NCBI RefSeq assembly: GCF_002154695.1
Contig: NZ_MTAV01000089.1
Location: forward strand, 33,190 to 97,189
Source: Nostoc sp. T09
GTDB lineage: Bacteria; Cyanobacteriota; Cyanobacteriia; Cyanobacteriales; Nostocaceae
Direction of reading: 5' to 3'
DNA: 64,000 nucleotides
Each line of letters begins with the position of its first letter. Position 1 is the first letter of the stretch. This document shows positions 1-8,658 of this stretch, piece after piece. The translations under genes were made by a program, and so were the position numbers. The notes below the pieces were generated by a model. That model saw only the letters and a list, made by a program, of their open reading frames with translations. It was not told the origin of the DNA and made no database searches.

Positions 1-115
1 AAGGGCATAAAGTAGCTTCAATTCCTGTTGTTTGCTTTAGCCAGTTAACATAAAAAACGGCTGCTTGCTCTGTGTAAGTTCCAGGAGGACCCAAATGTGC
101 GATCGATAATGTCAT
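1..115 (-). CDS. pheA: Prephenate dehydratase, N-terminal fragment cut by the window edge
   Basis: The first 38 codons run off the left edge. The translated start reads MTLSIAHLGPPGTYTEQAA, the glycine-rich opening that is typical of prephenate dehydratase, which converts prephenate to phenylpyruvate in phenylalanine synthesis. The catalytic and ACT regulatory domains lie outside the window. The start codon at 113-115 is the only reasonable ATG. The gene diverges from the DUF1997 gene at 511, so the AT-rich spacer between them must hold both promoters. Family assignment rests on this N-terminal motif alone, but it is distinctive. Confidence 0.85.
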   Translation of the reverse strand, partial: MTLSIAHLGPPGTYTEQAAVFYVNWLKQTTGIEATLCP

Positions 116-510
116 GTTTTTAGCTTTTAGGTACGATTTTGATTTGGAAAGAAAAGTTACAGAGTTATGATTTTTGCTTTGGGCAAATTACGCGCTGCCA
201 AAAGCAGTTTTCTGCATATAGATTGCTTGTAAACTGTTGCTAAATCTTTCGCAGGATTGATGAATCATTTTACTATTTGGCAGTACCTATTTGTGTACAT
301 ATTATTTATCTCTTGTCAATAAATAGTTTTAATTAGTAATTAAAAATTTTTCTAACTAAAGATAGTAATGAGATTATCAAGTTTTTGCTCATAAACTATC
401 GCTAATGAGCAAAAATAATTTTTATAATTCAAAAAATTTAAACTTTTATGCAAGTAAATTTAATTTATTAAAAAATATTAAAATTAAACAACATACATAT
501 TTATTTACTC
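116..510. other. AT-rich divergent intergenic region
   Basis: 395 bases between the divergent pheA and DUF1997 genes. Very AT-rich, with A/T runs in the last 200 bases. It must contain both promoters, but I could not single out a convincing -35/-10 pair, operator or RNA gene. Confidence 0.5.
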
Positions 511-1098
511 ATGCCTATCCGGTTTACGGCCTCTCAATCGGTGGAAATAGCTGTTCCTAAACAGCCTATTCCCATTCAGCACTACTTGCGTCAGCCTCAA
601 CGTCTAGTTAATGCTTTGGTTGATACTAATCGCATTCAGCAACTTTCTGAGGAAGTATTTCGATTGAAAATGCGTCCTCTAAGTTTTATGTCACTGAGTA
701 TTCAACCAACTGTAGACATGAGAGTTTGGGCAGAATCTAATGGAACTATAAATTTGCAATCTGTAGGTTGTGAAATTTTAGGTTTCGAGTATATCAATCA
801 ACGTTTTGCTCTAAATTTAAAAGGGAATTTATCACCATCTCAACACAGCACAGGGACTCGCCTGCAGGGTAAAGCCGATTTAGAAGTACAAGTGGAGCTA
901 CCACCGCCATTTTCCTTCACTCCCAAACCAATTTTAGAGGCTACTGGTAATGGTTTACTCAAGAGTGTACTATTGACAGTCAAGCAACGACTGTTACATC
1001 AACTCCTAGCAGATTATCGCCGTTGGGTGATCATCCAAACAACAGAACAAGGGCTTAATGATGACAGTGTAGAGTTGCCAATCTTGAATATAGAGTAA
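511..1098 (+). CDS. DUF1997 family protein
   Basis: 195-residue soluble protein with no signal peptide or membrane segment. The sequence resembles the DUF1997 family found in cyanobacteria and plastid-bearing eukaryotes: a beta-rich body (about residues 45-150) followed by an amphipathic helix ending in LLADYRRWV near residue 165-173. No enzymatic motif is visible and the family has no firmly established function. It stands alone on the plus strand and converges on rnhB. ATG at 511 is the only good start; the upstream sequence is extremely AT-rich. Confidence 0.75.
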   Translation: MPIRFTASQSVEIAVPKQPIPIQHYLRQPQRLVNALVDTNRIQQLSEEVFRLKMRPLSFMSLSIQPTVDMRVWAESNGTINLQSVGCEILGFEYINQRFALNLKGNLSPSQHSTGTRLQGKADLEVQVELPPPFSFTPKPILEATGNGLLKSVLLTVKQRLLHQLLADYRRWVIIQTTEQGLNDDSVELPILNIE

Positions 1099-1120
1099 TT
1101 CTTTGATGGTTTAGCATCAA

Positions 1121-1187
1121 GTAATACCAATGTAAAAAATGATAGCAACGGATACAATCTCAATCTAAAATCCAAAATTACATAACA
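1121..1187. repeat. Possible copy of a dispersed 'ATACCAAT' repeat
   Basis: Contains AATACCAATG, then AAAAAATGATAGCAAC, and later ATCTAAAATCCAAAATTAC. The same blocks in the same order appear in the terminal-inverted-repeat element at 63585-63671. This copy lacks a clean right-hand inverted repeat, so it would be a decayed member. It sits between the convergent DUF1997 and rnhB genes. Confidence 0.4.
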
Positions 1188-1289
1188 CGGTTGGGACTCT
1201 TACCTTTTAATAGCTAACCAAGGCTTGGCGTAACGAAAGCTCCCTTAGACAATTTCTAAGCCATGAAAGCCGAAGAACTCAGTGGCTCT

Positions 1290-1958
1290 TCAGCATTTAA
1301 TTTGGCAAGGACGAAAAGACTTGCGGTGCAGGGGTGAGGGTCCGTATTCTTGCAGCGCTAGTAAATGCTTTTGGCTACCATAACCCTTGTTACGTGTAAG
1401 ATCGTACATTGGGTACTTTGATGCTAGGCGCAGCACTAGCTCATCCCGCCAAACCTTAGCCACAATACTAGCTGAGGCAATATTTAGCGATCGCTCGTCT
1501 CCTTTGACTATTGTTTGTTGCGGTAGTAACAAGTCTTTTATCGACTGATTACCATCAATTAAGCAGAGTGCAGGCTGTACGTTCAGTTTTAGCACAGCCC
1601 GCTTCATTGCCAACAGTGTTGCTTGCAAAATGTTTATTCGATCGATTTCAGCAGTGGAAGCGAAGCCAATCTTCCAATCTACTGCTAATGCACAAATTTG
1701 TTGTGCTAGTTGTGTTCTGCGAGAACTAGACAGCTTTTTACTATCTTTAATTTTAGCCGCTACCAGTTCTGTCCAAGCACGATCTGGTAGTATGACTGCT
1801 GCCGCAACCACAGGGCCAAACAGAGCACCTCGTCCCACTTCATCTACACCCGCCATCCCTGAAGTCCCTGATAAGGCAGACAACTCCAGCCAATTGAGTT
1901 CGCTTTGGGGTTGAAACGACCAAATATCTGCGGCAGTTTGCTCTGTCTCCATCATCAT
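1290..1958 (-). CDS. rnhB: Ribonuclease HII
   Basis: 222 residues, normal for RNase HII, which cuts the RNA strand of RNA-DNA hybrids and removes misincorporated ribonucleotides. The motif AGVDEVGRG places the first two catalytic acids at D39 and E40; a LIDGN block carries the third, and the conserved GSQKH segment is near the C-terminus. It starts 5 bases after the end of rne on the same strand, so the two are almost certainly co-transcribed, an arrangement common in cyanobacteria. The start is uncertain among three adjacent methionines. Confidence 0.95.
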   Translation of the reverse strand: MMMETEQTAADIWSFQPQSELNWLELSALSGTSGMAGVDEVGRGALFGPVVAAAVILPDRAWTELVAAKIKDSKKLSSSRRTQLAQQICALAVDWKIGFASTAEIDRINILQATLLAMKRAVLKLNVQPALCLIDGNQSIKDLLLPQQTIVKGDERSLNIASASIVAKVWRDELVLRLASKYPMYDLTRNKGYGSQKHLLALQEYGPSPLHRKSFRPCQIKC

Positions 1959-1963
1959 TAAAG

Positions 1964-4090
1964 TTAACTATCTTCTATGGTAGAGGTGCTTTCGTCTACC
2001 GCAGAAGAGCGCCGACGACGGCGACGACTAGCAGAAGAAGCGCTATTGGCTTCACTTTCATCCGCGATCACGGTGAATCCTGATGGTTCAATTACTGGTT
2101 GAGGTGAAGATACTGGTTGAGGTGAAGATTTCTGTTCTAGATCAAGTTGTGGTGTAGGTAGTTTGACCACACTAACTTCGCTGCTGGTTCTCTCAAAGCT
2201 AGTTGCATCTAAAGCCGATTCACTAGACGGAGTTGGAAGCTGCCCAGGTTGAATAATATTAATAATCACAGACTTGGGATTTTTTACTTCTCGTTCTAGC
2301 TTCACTAAGGGAGAAACTCCCATTAAAGCAAAAACATCCTGCTCCTCTAGCGTCATTTCTACAGTCCTAATCTCCGGTGGTTCTACCACTGGTTTGACTG
2401 GTTCTGCTTTGGTAACTTTAGTTCGCTCTACTCTTTCACTCCACCCTTGTTTGCTCAGGCTCGGTGCAGGTATTTCTGGTGTTGTAGCTAGTTCACTATC
2501 AGCATCAATATCCAAATCTGGCTCGTTGCCAAACGTTAGTGGATTGTTAACAACCCGAGATTCATCTTTGCCATTCGGTCCACCAATGCCAATCCGACTA
2601 CGACGGGTACGGGTACGGCGCTTGTTATGATCGCTAAGTTCTTGATAACTGGGATGATTCATGAGATTCAGGGCACCCAAGTCAGACTCGGTATCGAATG
2701 ATTCCCCAAATCCATCGTAAGTTTCCCGTGGCTCCGAAGTGCGGGCGGCTGGCAGACGTGGTTCTCGTGGTTCTCGTGTTTCTCGTGTTTCCCTATGAGG
2801 CAGAGATACAAAACGCTCAGGAATTTCTGTTGGTGTTGGCAATCTGCTTTCAGTTTCTCCAGGCAGACGCACTGTATGTCCTAAACCACCACAAGTAGGG
2901 CAAGTGTCACCAAATAATTCGTAAATATTTTGACCTTGACGCTTACGGGTTAGTTCTACTAAACCCAGCTCGGTGAGTTGAGCAATTTGAGGACGAGCTT
3001 TGTCCGCTTTCAGTGCTTTGTTAAAGTGCTCTAGAACTTGCAGTTGATCGCGACGCGATTCCATATCAATGAAATCTACAACGATCACCCCAGCGATATT
3101 CCGTAGACGCATCTGACGGGCAATTTCTGTAGCAGCTTCACAGTTTGTCCACAGTACTGTTTCTCTCGCTGTTGCCGAACGTGTAAATGAGCCAGAGTTA
3201 ACATCTATGACCGTTAATGCTTCAGTAGGCTCAATAATGATGTAGCCTCCAGAAGGTAAGTCTACCCTTGGTTTTAGGGCTTCTCGAATGGCGGCATTGA
3301 TGCGGAAGTATTCTAAAATTGGAGAGCGATCACGATGATGGTCAATTAACAATCCCTGCGGTGTTTGACCTCCACTCCAGTTTTGCAAATACTGTTTTAC
3401 CCGTTTCAAACCAGTACTTGAATCGACAACAATTCGATTTACATCCGCGCCGTACATATCTCGCAACACGCGCTGAATAAAATCATCATCCCGATTGAGC
3501 AATGCTGGGGCACGGGTGGAGTGGGCTTCCTGTTGAATTGCTTCCCATTGCCTTTGCAATACTTCTAAATCTTCAATAATTGCTTCTTCTGGCTTACCTT
3601 CCGCTTCCGTGCGCACTAGTAAACCCATCCCTGCGGGTTTAATCAAAATTGCCAGTGCCCGCAAGCGATTACGTTCACTTTCACTTTTAATTCGCCGAGA
3701 CAAATTCACACCCCTGCCATAGGGCATGAGTACTACATAGCGTCCTGGCATAGTAATGTTACCTGTGAGCCTTGGTCCTTTTGTCCCCGTTGGCTCTTTC
3801 ATCACTTGCACCAAAACTTTTTGCTGTGGTGCTAATAATTCTGTAATTGCTGCTGCTGTGCGTTTGAGCTTTAAGGGTCCTAAGTCAGTCACATGAATAA
3901 AACCGTTGCGCTCTGGGTCGCCAATATTTACAAAAGCTGCATCTATACCAGGTAATACATTTTCTACTACACCTAAGTAGATATCACCAATCTGGTGATG
4001 ACCTGTGGCTACAACAAGTTCTTGTATTTGATCTTCAGAAAATACAGCAGCAATCTGATGCTGTTCCGCGATGATAATTTGCTTTGGCAT
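1964..4090 (-). CDS. rne: Ribonuclease E/G family endoribonuclease
   Basis: 708-residue endoribonuclease for RNA decay and processing. Visible order: S1 RNA-binding domain (about 33-115), RNase E/G catalytic core with metal-binding D296 (VIDVNSG) and D339 (VVDFIDMESRR), then the Zn-link cysteines C397 and C400 (CPTCGG). The C-terminal 300 residues are low-complexity and acidic/Pro-rich, and close with RRRRRRSSA at 689-697. In Anabaena that nonapeptide has been reported to bind PNPase, so the protein probably scaffolds a cyanobacterial degradosome. It lacks the long E. coli-type tail. First gene of an rne-rnhB unit and preceded by a long leader. Confidence 0.95.
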   Translation of the reverse strand: MPKQIIIAEQHQIAAVFSEDQIQELVVATGHHQIGDIYLGVVENVLPGIDAAFVNIGDPERNGFIHVTDLGPLKLKRTAAAITELLAPQQKVLVQVMKEPTGTKGPRLTGNITMPGRYVVLMPYGRGVNLSRRIKSESERNRLRALAILIKPAGMGLLVRTEAEGKPEEAIIEDLEVLQRQWEAIQQEAHSTRAPALLNRDDDFIQRVLRDMYGADVNRIVVDSSTGLKRVKQYLQNWSGGQTPQGLLIDHHRDRSPILEYFRINAAIREALKPRVDLPSGGYIIIEPTEALTVIDVNSGSFTRSATARETVLWTNCEAATEIARQMRLRNIAGVIVVDFIDMESRRDQLQVLEHFNKALKADKARPQIAQLTELGLVELTRKRQGQNIYELFGDTCPTCGGLGHTVRLPGETESRLPTPTEIPERFVSLPHRETRETREPREPRLPAARTSEPRETYDGFGESFDTESDLGALNLMNHPSYQELSDHNKRRTRTRRSRIGIGGPNGKDESRVVNNPLTFGNEPDLDIDADSELATTPEIPAPSLSKQGWSERVERTKVTKAEPVKPVVEPPEIRTVEMTLEEQDVFALMGVSPLVKLEREVKNPKSVIINIIQPGQLPTPSSESALDATSFERTSSEVSVVKLPTPQLDLEQKSSPQPVSSPQPVIEPSGFTVIADESEANSASSASRRRRRRSSAVDESTSTIEDS

Positions 4091-4603
4091 TCAATTCCCT
4101 CAAAAATTGGCGGCACCGATGGGTAAAGGAGGTTTATTGTGCCTGTCTCCCCTGCAAACCCCAAAAGGTGCGGCTGGTAATAATAATTGTGAATCTAAGC
4201 TCAGAGTTAAAGAGCTATTGATACGGAAAAAAGCGTTTAAACGCCTGATTATTTCACAAAGGCTGCATATGTTTAAGCAATTGAACCAACCATCTATGGT
4301 TGATTTTTGATGCTATACCCTCACCATATAGGGATTAGGTATTCAGCAGTTGTTTTAAAAGCATAGAGGAAGAGTTGCCGACGGAGCCTGTTGTAAGTTA
4401 CTAATTCACTAGGTAGCTACAGAGAGAGTGTGTTCTTTAACCTGCCTCAGTTTATCTGGGATAAAATCCTAGAAGTTGCACTCAAATATCTTTGCTTTTC
4501 CCCCTGACAGGGTAGTGAACCAGCTGAATCAATGCAGCGCCAGAAAATTTCTCTTCATCTCATTCTAACGCAACCTTACCAAAAATCAATTCCCACGATG
4601 TGT
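4091..4603 (-). promoter_or_regulatory. Long upstream region/leader of rne
   Basis: About 510 bases separate the rne start from the terminator-like hairpin of the preceding gene, and no plausible coding region occupies it. In E. coli and Synechocystis the rne 5' leader is long and is used by RNase E to control its own mRNA. By analogy this spacer likely holds the rne promoter and such a leader. I see AT-rich single-strand-prone stretches but could not fix a transcription start. Confidence 0.4.
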
Positions 4604-4641
4604 TCCATCAAGGCAACTACTAGCAAGCTGCCCTTGATGGA
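4604..4641 (-). terminator. Hairpin just after the radical SAM gene
   Basis: Inverted repeat with arms TCCATCAAGG and CCTTGATGGA (10 bp perfect) directly abutting the stop codon at 4642-4644. On the minus strand there is no immediate U-tract, though a short T run follows about 20 bases later, so it may be a weak terminator or a 3'-end stabilising hairpin. Confidence 0.5.
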
Positions 4642-7305
4642 TTATATACCCAAAACTAGCCGATTGCGCTGGATATGCGAGAGATTAAACTCTAAGCCAG
4701 CTACTATTTCTAGCATAAACAGAATTTGTTCAGGACGCAATAGTACACCATCAGGACGACAGCTACCCACATAACGCAGGATAGCTGTTGAATCGGCTTG
4801 AGTATCGTTGGTTGTGACTAATTCAAGTTCAAACAAGCGATCGCGCAGATTTACCAATTGGCTTTTACCTGACTTGGTGATTTGTTCCCATCTAAATTCG
4901 TCTTTAGCTTGAATTTGCTCGATCCAGTTTTGCCATTGTGCAGGTGTTGCTGCCCCAATTGCTGACACAGTAATTAAATATTCTGCTGCCACAATCGCTT
5001 GGCTAGCTGCTGGAGCTTTCAAATCCAATTCAACGACATTATATATAGGGATGTCTGTGGGCAACTCCCGAACTAGATGTCCTCGGAAAGTTTCCATATC
5101 CACTGGCTGAGTTAACTCAAAATCAACTATTTCACCCCTGCTAGTAGCGCCCAAAGCTAATGCATTAGCTACGGAAATACGCGGAGTAGGATGAAACCCA
5201 CCAGTAAAAGCCACTGGCAAGCCTGCTCGGCGCATCACTCTGTCAAATAAGCGAAGCAAATCTAAATGGCTGACCAAAGCCATGTCTCCCTGTTTGCCAA
5301 ACCAGACACGCAAGCGTTGCACTTTGTTTGTATTAGGGACAAATTCACCAGCAAATTTTGGAACAGTAGGCGGCTCGATGACGATATTATGTCCAAAATC
5401 TACACCACAGACACCACAATGAGAACAACCATCAAAAGAACAGTCTGGTACTATTGCGGCTTCTAGGGCACGTTGTAAATCTTGCTTCAGCCAGTTTTTG
5501 TCAATTCCCGTATCAATGTGGTCCCAAGGTAAGGAAGTATCAAGGGCGGTGTCAGGAGATAAAGATACGGAAAGATGCGGGGACGCAGGGATATAGCTCT
5601 CCGTGTCTGTGTGTTCCTCTCTCCCCGTGTTTTCTTTGTGAAACAGATTCCATTTACCCTTTTCTACTTGACGGTATTTCCAATCTAAACCGGCTTCAGC
5701 GATGGCAGACCCCCAAGCTGCAAACGCTTTATCTACACTTTCATACCAAGAATCCATGCCTGCACCCAACTCCCAAGCACGGCGTACTACCTTCCCTAAA
5801 CTGCGATCGCCTCTACCTATAAAGTCTTCCATTGCTGAAATGCGGATATCAGTAAAATTCAGCTTTACTCCTTTTATCCGCCGAAATTCTTGCCTGAGCA
5901 GCTTTTGCTTCCGCTCAAATTCAGATGTAGAAACCGAGTGCCATTGGAAGGGTGTGTGGGGCTTGGGAGTAAAGTTAGAAATTGTCAAATTAAAGTTTAG
6001 AGGCCTTCTGCCTTTTGTCTGACACTCTCGCTGTAACCAGCTTACCGTTTCTGCAATGCCTACTACATCGGCATCTGTCTCACCAGGTAAGCCAATCATA
6101 AAATACAACTTGATTTTATCCCAACCTTTCTCCCAGGCTGTTTTTACACCCCGTAGCAGTTCTTCATTAGTGAGTCCTTTATTGACAATGTCCCGCATTC
6201 GCTGGGTTCCAGCTTCTGGGGCAAAAGTCAGCCCTCCTTGCCTTGTACCACCAAGGATGTTAGCAATATTTTCATCAAATCTGTCTACCCGTTGGCTAGG
6301 GAGAGACAGGGTAATATTTTCATTTTTTAAACGATTTTTAATTTCCATCCCTACTGCTGGGAGGGATAAATAATCCGAACAACTCAGGGACAGCAAAGAA
6401 AACTCATTGTAACCAGTCGCTCGCATTCCCGCTTCAATTGCTTCTACTACCTTTTCTGGAGCTACATCCCTTGCTGGCCGAGTCAGCATTCCTGGTTGAC
6501 AGAAGCGACAACCACGAGTACAACCACGCCGAATTTCAATTGTCAAGCGATCGTGTACTGTTTCTACATAGGGAACTAGGCCAATGGAATAAGCTGGGAT
6601 GGGTATAGCTACTCGGCGCAGAATTCGTTTCGGTACATCTGACACTAAAGGATGAACTGAACCATCCTCTACCATTTGATAAAACTGGGGAACATATACC
6701 CCAGGTATCTGTGCCAAGTCCAGCAGCAATTGTTTCCGGTTAAATCCTGCTTGTTTGCCTTCTTCCAAAACCAAGCCAATTTCTGGCAATAGTTCTTCAC
6801 CATCTCCCAAGGCTACAAAGTCGAAGAAGTCAGCGTAAGGTTCAGGATTTGAGGTTGCCGTTTGTCCTCCAGCAAAAATTAAGGGGTAATTCCCCTGTGT
6901 CCGTTCTTGCCATGTTAAGGGTATACCTGCCAAATCCAACATTTCTAGAATATTGGTTGCTCCCAGTTCATAACTGAGACTAAAGCCTAAAATATCGAAT
7001 TCTCTTAGCCAGCGTTTAGATTCTACTGCAAACAAAGGTGTATTTGTTTGGCGTAGTTTAGCTGACAAGTCTGGTCCAGGTAGGTAAGCGCGATCGCATA
7101 ACTGCCGCGGCTGGGCGTTCAGAATGTTATAGAGAATGATATGCCCTAGGTTGGATGATCCAACTTCATATACTTCTGGATAGGTTAATACCCAGCGTAT
7201 TGTTGCTGTTTCCCAAGGTTTGTGTACTGCTAAGCGCTCATTACCTAGGTAACGCGCTGGCTTTAAAATATCCGATGTGATTAATTTTTCAACTGCAACA
7301 GCCAC
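4642..7305 (-). CDS. Two-domain radical SAM protein (TIGR03960-like) with C-terminal DUF2344 domain
   Basis: 887 residues. The N-terminal 200 residues look like a B12-binding-type fold; the radical SAM cluster motif is C262-x3-C266-x2-C269 (RRGCTRGCRFC). The segment from about 660 onward, beginning around VQRLRVWFGKQGDMALVSH, matches the TIGR03936/DUF2344 domain that is usually a separate protein. A small Cys cluster (CSFDGCSHCGVCG, about 637-649) lies before it. The substrate is unknown for this family. Residues about 556-585 form a low-complexity linker that seems to come from an intergenic repeat (see the repeat entry). Single gene followed by a hairpin. Confidence 0.85.
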   Translation of the reverse strand: MAVAVEKLITSDILKPARYLGNERLAVHKPWETATIRWVLTYPEVYEVGSSNLGHIILYNILNAQPRQLCDRAYLPGPDLSAKLRQTNTPLFAVESKRWLREFDILGFSLSYELGATNILEMLDLAGIPLTWQERTQGNYPLIFAGGQTATSNPEPYADFFDFVALGDGEELLPEIGLVLEEGKQAGFNRKQLLLDLAQIPGVYVPQFYQMVEDGSVHPLVSDVPKRILRRVAIPIPAYSIGLVPYVETVHDRLTIEIRRGCTRGCRFCQPGMLTRPARDVAPEKVVEAIEAGMRATGYNEFSLLSLSCSDYLSLPAVGMEIKNRLKNENITLSLPSQRVDRFDENIANILGGTRQGGLTFAPEAGTQRMRDIVNKGLTNEELLRGVKTAWEKGWDKIKLYFMIGLPGETDADVVGIAETVSWLQRECQTKGRRPLNFNLTISNFTPKPHTPFQWHSVSTSEFERKQKLLRQEFRRIKGVKLNFTDIRISAMEDFIGRGDRSLGKVVRRAWELGAGMDSWYESVDKAFAAWGSAIAEAGLDWKYRQVEKGKWNLFHKENTGREEHTDTESYIPASPHLSVSLSPDTALDTSLPWDHIDTGIDKNWLKQDLQRALEAAIVPDCSFDGCSHCGVCGVDFGHNIVIEPPTVPKFAGEFVPNTNKVQRLRVWFGKQGDMALVSHLDLLRLFDRVMRRAGLPVAFTGGFHPTPRISVANALALGATSRGEIVDFELTQPVDMETFRGHLVRELPTDIPIYNVVELDLKAPAASQAIVAAEYLITVSAIGAATPAQWQNWIEQIQAKDEFRWEQITKSGKSQLVNLRDRLFELELVTTNDTQADSTAILRYVGSCRPDGVLLRPEQILFMLEIVAGLEFNLSHIQRNRLVLGI
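5555..5640. repeat. Low-complexity 'acacgg/gacgcgggga'-type repeat inside a coding region
   Basis: On the minus strand this stretch consists of runs such as ACACGGGGAGAGAGG, ACAGACACGGAGAG and CTGCGTCCCCGC, which look like the short-period repeats that normally sit between Nostocales genes. Here it is in frame in the radical SAM gene, coding a Thr/Ser/Glu-rich linker before the DUF2344 domain. Seen directly; the origin from an intergenic repeat is inferred. Confidence 0.55.
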
Positions 7306-7480
7306 TGTGCTATCTTCTAGCTCACTTAATTACAGCTACTCACCTCCAACCATAGCATTGATTAGGTCTTTCCACAGAATTGTTTGCGGCAACTTACCAT
7401 TCTGTTACATATTTGTTCCAACCCTAATATATAGCAGCATTCCTCGCCTGCATCAGTTTATGCTGCTACTCCGGGTTACC

Positions 7481-7783
7481 TTAAACAATCTCAAATACCT
7501 TATCGAGTTGTGTCAATTCAAAAATAATTCTAATTGACGCAGAAACAGAGCACAGCCGCAAACTTCGTCCTAAACTCCCAGCTAGCTTGAGTGCAGATAC
7601 TAATGCCATTAAACCTGCGCTGTCTAAGGATTCTATTGCCGCTAAATCCACTAACAAGATAGAAGTATCATCTTGTGCCAACGCTGTAGTTAGATCCCGT
7701 TCAAATTCCAAAGCGTTGGCGGCATTTAGGCAACCTTGGGGACGAATAACTGTAATTTTTGGACATTTAAGTACCGCTTGCAT
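7481..7783 (-). CDS. STAS domain protein (anti-sigma factor antagonist family)
   Basis: 100 residues, essentially a single STAS domain. The motif LAAIESLDSAGLMALVSAL (about 48-66) contains the Ser that is phosphorylated in SpoIIAA-type anti-anti-sigma factors (S56 in the DSAG context). The family works in partner switching with a kinase/anti-sigma protein, but none is encoded next to it. The start ATG at 7781-7783 has no strong ribosome binding site. Short length and full STAS coverage indicate an intact gene. Confidence 0.88.
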   Translation of the reverse strand: MQAVLKCPKITVIRPQGCLNAANALEFERDLTTALAQDDTSILLVDLAAIESLDSAGLMALVSALKLAGSLGRSLRLCSVSASIRIIFELTQLDKVFEIV

Positions 7784-8253
7784 AATGAAATCCTAATTAA
7801 AGTTATTGAACCGTAAAGCTTAGATTTATTTGAACATAAACTTTTTTTCATAACATCGACCATTTGTCTGAGGTTTCTTTGCTGAATCTTTATCGCTTTT
7901 GTACCTCTGTTTAAAGATTGTCATAAATACCGTTTAAAATGTATGTATATATACATTTTTTTTCGAGCAGTTAAAAAACAATCAACATAGCAAGCCAAAG
8001 AGCAAAATCAACATCCGTAGCTATGCGGAGAGAGCTACTTTATCTAAAGTTCAGTCTGATTTAAACTAAGCTCAGCTATTAGGTAATATTCCCTAGATTA
8101 TACCTGTGACAGCGGCAAATGTTGAGTTTTTTAGGGAATAATCATTTAAACATACTTGTGATCTAAATCACAAGTATATGAGTGTTTGGATCACTTTTTA
8201 TACCAAACTATATCTTGGATAATTAATAGCAAATACAAATTGGCTGATCTTTT
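7784..8253. other. Intergenic region with CRP-type box and hairpins
   Basis: 470 bases between the divergent STAS gene and the small ORF at 8254. It holds a GTAGCT/AGCTAC hairpin at 8017-8038 followed by TTTATCT, and the CRP-type palindrome at 8157-8172 (separate entry). No further coding region is seen. Confidence 0.6.
8157..8172. promoter_or_regulatory. Perfect CRP-type binding site (TGTGA-N6-TCACA)
   Basis: The sequence TGTGATCTAAATCACA is an exact match to the CRP consensus and to the box bound by cyanobacterial cAMP receptor proteins (SYCRP1, AnCrpA). It lies inside a longer perfect inverted repeat (arms 8152-8162 and 8167-8177), 82 bases before the small gene at 8254. The match is direct; the regulation is inferred. 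Confidence 0.65.
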
Positions 8254-8451
8254 ATGAGAACTAGACACGCTATTCGTCAATTGGTAGAAAAAGCGCTTGA
8301 TATTAAAAAATTAACCCCTGAAATTGAAAATGAAATCAATTCAGAATTGACACAATTAGGCTACATATCTGATGTTGATTATGAAGCTCTGGAATTATTA
8401 ATGGCAGAGATGGATGCTGGCCGAATTAAGTTAGTTCCAAGCTTAGGATAG
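8254..8451 (+). CDS. Small conserved-looking cyanobacterial protein, function unknown
   Basis: 65 residues, soluble, strongly charged and helical, without membrane segment or cysteine. Begins MRTRHAIRQLVEKALDIKKL and is rich in Glu/Leu through the middle (IENEINSELTQLGYISDVDYEAL). I recognise it only as the kind of short uncharacterised protein common in cyanobacteria. The strong CRP-type palindrome upstream argues that it is a real, regulated gene. No neighbour on the same strand is close enough to form an operon. Confidence 0.65.
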   Translation: MRTRHAIRQLVEKALDIKKLTPEIENEINSELTQLGYISDVDYEALELLMAEMDAGRIKLVPSLG

Positions 8452-8658
8452 TAATAAACTATCACTCAACATAGCAACTTTTATCTCTACCTAGAGTTAT
8501 ATAACTTAAGGATTATTAACATAATCTTGGCAAGATTTCAGTACTAATAACTAGGCTGAGCCATCGTAGGTATTTTTCTACAAGTTGAATATTTCGTTCC
8601 CTCCTGTGGCGTAAACTGTGCTAATGAGCATCAACATTTGCATTAGTAACAATTCACC

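Noticed and set aside
4071..4310. 79-codon frame antisense to and beyond the rne start
   Set aside because: Overlaps the rne start on the other strand and lacks any start signal; treated as rne leader DNA.
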